Source of the DNA: Veillonella sp.
GTDB lineage: Bacteria > Bacillota > Negativicutes > Veillonellales > Veillonellaceae
DNA length: 7,348 nt
Direction: 5' to 3'
NCBI GenBank assembly: GCA_022737715.1
Contig: JAIITD010000087.1
Span: 1 to 7,348 of the forward strand
Below are positions 5,843 through 7,348 of the stretch, piece after piece. Numbering within the stretch: the first letter of the stretch is position 1; each line of letters begins with the position of its first letter. The notes under the pieces are model-generated. The model saw only the letters and a program-made list of their open reading frames with translations, made no database searches and was not told the DNA's origin. Position numbers and translations under genes: made by a program.

Positions 5843-6391
5843 TCAATGTAATTTATCCAAGCTTATTACATATGTTAACAACGCATCACTACTTTGCTTA
5901 GATAGTTGTTGAAATCCACAATGCTCATAAAAATCCGTAAGTATTTTATGATTTTCACATTCAACTAAAACCGCTCTTCCTCCAACAATATTTTGTGCTT
6001 CATTTATATAATCTACGGCAATATTGATTAAGAAATCTCCTGAAAATTGTTTAACATTGGGATTTGCATAATTTTTACCTAATTGACCAATAAGATATAT
6101 AGCAGAATCTGGCTTATTAGAATACCCAGAAACCAGTTTCCGTAGACGATTAGATACACGCTTATCCAAATTCATCGCTTTAAGGGCAAGAGTAAAATAT
6201 CCTGCCAAATTTTGATGTTCATCAATGACTAAGTACGTTCGACTAAAGTGTTTCTTCTCAAAATCAATTGATTTTTCTTTTAAAAAATCTTCAATATCTT
6301 TATTTTTAGGACAGGAAAATGTATCAAAAATCCCATATAATAAATTTTCATCATCTAAATAGTCGCGGATAGAAACAGTCATATATCTCAT
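5843..6391 (-). CDS. GNAT-fold N-acetyltransferase, possible toxin of a TA pair
   Basis: This is a 182-residue protein with GNAT features. The strand RTYLVIDEHQNLAGYFTLAL (51-70) fits the central beta strands. YLIGQLGKNYA (99-109) is in the place of the acetyl-CoA binding motif A, with the helix Phe-Ser-Gly-Asp-Phe-Leu following. GGRAVLVECENH (137-148) and FYEHCGF (154-160) match motif B, with Tyr155 as the usual candidate general acid. From family knowledge, small GNAT proteins of this form are common next to a short upstream ORF. Well-studied GNAT toxins (TacT, AtaT, ItaT) acetylate charged aminoacyl-tRNAs. The ATG at 6391 overlaps the stop of the small upstream gene by four bases (ATGA), and GAGGA (6399-6403) precedes it. 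Acetyltransferase fold is likely; toxin activity is an inference, and the substrate could also be a small molecule or protein. Confidence 0.8.
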   Translation of the reverse strand: MRYMTVSIRDYLDDENLLYGIFDTFSCPKNKDIEDFLKEKSIDFEKKHFSRTYLVIDEHQNLAGYFTLALKAMNLDKRVSNRLRKLVSGYSNKPDSAIYLIGQLGKNYANPNVKQFSGDFLINIAVDYINEAQNIVGGRAVLVECENHKILTDFYEHCGFQQLSKQSSDALLTYVISLDKLH

Positions 6392-6564
6392 GGTCTATTC
6401 CTCACAACTTGTTCTAGAACTTTACGGCCAGTTTCTTTATTCAACTTATTGATTGTATAATTTTTATTCCGCTTAATTTTCTCCGTCGTATCAAAGGCTT
6501 TAACCCATGCTGCTTCATCTTGTTGCCGCACAACTAAGGGTTTAAAAAAGCTTGATGTAGCCAC
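6388..6564 (-). CDS. Small partner protein of the GNAT gene, candidate antitoxin
   Basis: The protein is 58 residues from a GTG start at 6562-6564. A longer frame opening at 6612 is rejected because a near-perfect GGAGGTG (6571-6577) sits inside it, six bases before the GTG. The sequence is short and charged. It begins Ala-Thr-Ser-Ser-Phe-Phe-Lys (2-8), which I associate with small ORFs preceding GNAT genes, has an acidic/aromatic patch (Asp16, Glu17, Trp20, Phe24, Asp25) and ends in a basic tail (Arg47, Lys48, Arg55, Arg57). It does not look like the ribbon-helix-helix DUF1778 antitoxins that pair with TacT-type toxins, so it may be a different partner class or not an antitoxin at all. Four-base overlap with the GNAT gene implies translational coupling. 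The promoter and dyad lie at 6627-6643. Confidence 0.7.
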   Translation of the reverse strand: MATSSFFKPLVVRQQDEAAWVKAFDTTEKIKRNKNYTINKLNKETGRKVLEQVVRNRP

Positions 6565-6626
6565 TATTTTCACCTCCATTACTAGAATTATTTCTAAGAT
6601 GATATGCCTCAATATTCTACAAATCT

Positions 6627-6643
6627 ATTATAACAATTATAAT
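6627..6643 (-). promoter_or_regulatory. Extended -10 promoter overlapped by a palindromic operator candidate
   Basis: On the minus strand there is TG-T-TATAAT (6627-6635), an extended -10 with no good -35. The same bases form a perfect dyad, ATTATAA (6627-6633), CAA, TTATAAT (6637-6643). A regulator binding this 17-bp palindrome would cover the -10 element, which fits autoregulation of a toxin-antitoxin operon. The sequence is all A/T in its arms, so chance is a real alternative. Confidence 0.5.
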
Positions 6644-6661
6644 CAGTAAAAAGATAGTTTA

Positions 6662-6686
6662 AGGGGGTGACCAATGGTCACCCCCT
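6662..6686 (-). terminator. Terminator candidate after the ECF S-component gene
   Basis: AGGGGGTGACC (6662-6672) pairs perfectly with GGTCACCCCCT (6676-6686) around a three-base loop, about 30 bases past the stop at 6715. The stem is very GC-rich compared with its surroundings. On the minus strand it is followed by TAAACTATCTTTTT, so the T-run is displaced; on the plus strand by ATTTCGTT. It insulates the GNAT operon promoter from the upstream transcript. Confidence 0.65.
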
Positions 6687-6714
6687 ATTTCGTTCTAGCT
6701 TAGGTTACTATCAT

Positions 6715-7245
6715 TTACTCAATTATAGATTTTGGTATAGCCTTGTAGATATACAAGGAAATATATCCATCAACCATACTATGCACAATAGTGCCACCTC
6801 CAACGAGGACAAATACAACGTACATCAAATCGATATTTGGTAATGTAGTAGTTGTATAGAATAGTAAGCATGCAACAACTTCACCAATAGCATGAATGAT
6901 AGCGCACACAAAGTTAAAAGTCACAAAAGAAAGAGCATTTGATAATACTTCCATGTGATTTTTAAGATACCAAGCACCAAGCAACGCAAAAAAGATATGT
7001 GATGCTGCACGCATAACAATAACAAGAGGGAATCCTGCTACAAAGAATCCTAACGTGGATCCAATAACTACACAAGCCGCCGATTTACGTGATAAAAACA
7101 TAGCCAAAAAGATTGGCACATGACTGGCTAGTGTATAAGACGCCGGTGGTATGACAACTTTCAATGGCATTACGATAGGGATCATAATTGCTAAAGCCAT
7201 TAATAACGCAGTAATAGTGAGATTTCTGTAAGTAGTTGATTTCAT
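6715..7245 (-). CDS. ECF transporter S component, NiaX-like (probable niacin uptake)
   Basis: This is a 176-residue integral membrane protein with about six hydrophobic segments (roughly 8-28, 38-52, 55-76, 78-93, 102-129, 139-168), the usual size for an energy-coupling-factor substrate-binding S subunit. The N-terminal block with VIPPASYTLASHVPIFLAMF (31-50), GSTLGFFVAGFPLVIVMRA (62-80) and the late GGGTIVHSMVDGYIS (149-163) matches my memory of NiaX-type S components, which bind niacin and work with the shared EcfA/EcfA'/EcfT module. That module is not in the window, consistent with a group II ECF system. The ATG at 7245 is preceded by TGAGGT (7253-7258). Its leader (7246-7348) contains no promoter or riboswitch I can call with confidence. 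S-component identity is strong; niacin specificity is moderate. Confidence 0.72.
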   Translation of the reverse strand: MKSTTYRNLTITALLMALAIMIPIVMPLKVVIPPASYTLASHVPIFLAMFLSRKSAACVVIGSTLGFFVAGFPLVIVMRAASHIFFALLGAWYLKNHMEVLSNALSFVTFNFVCAIIHAIGEVVACLLFYTTTTLPNIDLMYVVFVLVGGGTIVHSMVDGYISLYIYKAIPKSIIE

Positions 7246-7348
7246 CGTAAATACCTCATTCTAAAACTATACTAAATACAAACTAAAAAATACCTCACCA
7301 AATGCGATGCAATGTCGTAAGCGTTCTTTTACCGCACATGATATAGGA

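Noticed and set aside
6565..6612. Longer N-terminus for the small GNAT partner, from a TTG at 6612
   Set aside because: GGAGGTG at 6571-6577 is inside this segment and is ideally spaced for the GTG at 6564, and the extra residues are an unrelated Ile-rich run.
7246..7348. Possible promoter or riboswitch upstream of the NiaX-like gene
   Set aside because: Candidate -10 sequences lack a matching -35 at proper spacing, and no known riboswitch motif is recognisable. The window ends before the region can be judged.
1..7348. CRISPR arrays, tRNA or rRNA genes and phage integrase genes
   Set aside because: No spaced direct repeats, cloverleaf patterns, rRNA segments or recombinase motifs were seen on either strand.

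Overview
The window looks like chromosome from a low-GC, T-box-using Firmicute. The pile of lipoproteins, a YiiG/DUF3829 protein and the general sequence style suggest a diderm Negativicute such as Veillonella. That assignment is an inference from protein style, not from a marker gene.

Layout. Positions 1-340 (minus strand) hold the promoter, isoleucine-type T-box leader and first codons of a gene that is very probably ileS. Positions 390-1316 (minus) encode a YiiG-like (DUF3829) lipoprotein. A 370-base divergent intergenic region (1317-1686) follows, with one promoter on each strand and a structured 5' leader for the next gene. Positions 1687-2970 (plus) encode an unusual soluble GHKL ATPase, apparently flanked by STAS-like domains. 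It converges on a small membrane-anchored protein (3048-3707, minus), and the two share a strong terminator. Positions 3823-5726 (plus) form a tight three-gene lipoprotein operon: an LppM-like lipoprotein with a C-terminal membrane helix, then two tandem paralogous lipoproteins with a GTWI motif. A 19-bp bidirectional terminator ends it. Positions 5843-6564 (minus) carry a two-gene, translationally coupled GNAT acetyltransferase/small-protein pair resembling a toxin-antitoxin module, with a dyad over its -10 box. Positions 6715-7245 (minus) encode an ECF-transporter S component resembling the niacin transporter NiaX.

How the parts fit. The two edges (ileS leader and NiaX-like gene) are housekeeping. 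The middle (about 1687-6564) is visibly more AT-rich and consists of poorly characterised envelope proteins, a lone GHKL switch protein and a GNAT pair, so it reads as an accessory stretch. No integrase, attachment site or intact IS is visible. The items most worth following are the STAS-GHKL-STAS protein with its leader RNA, the tandem lipoprotein operon, and the GNAT module. Several automatic starts needed moving downstream to the codon with a Shine-Dalgarno sequence: 3823, 4475 and 6564.
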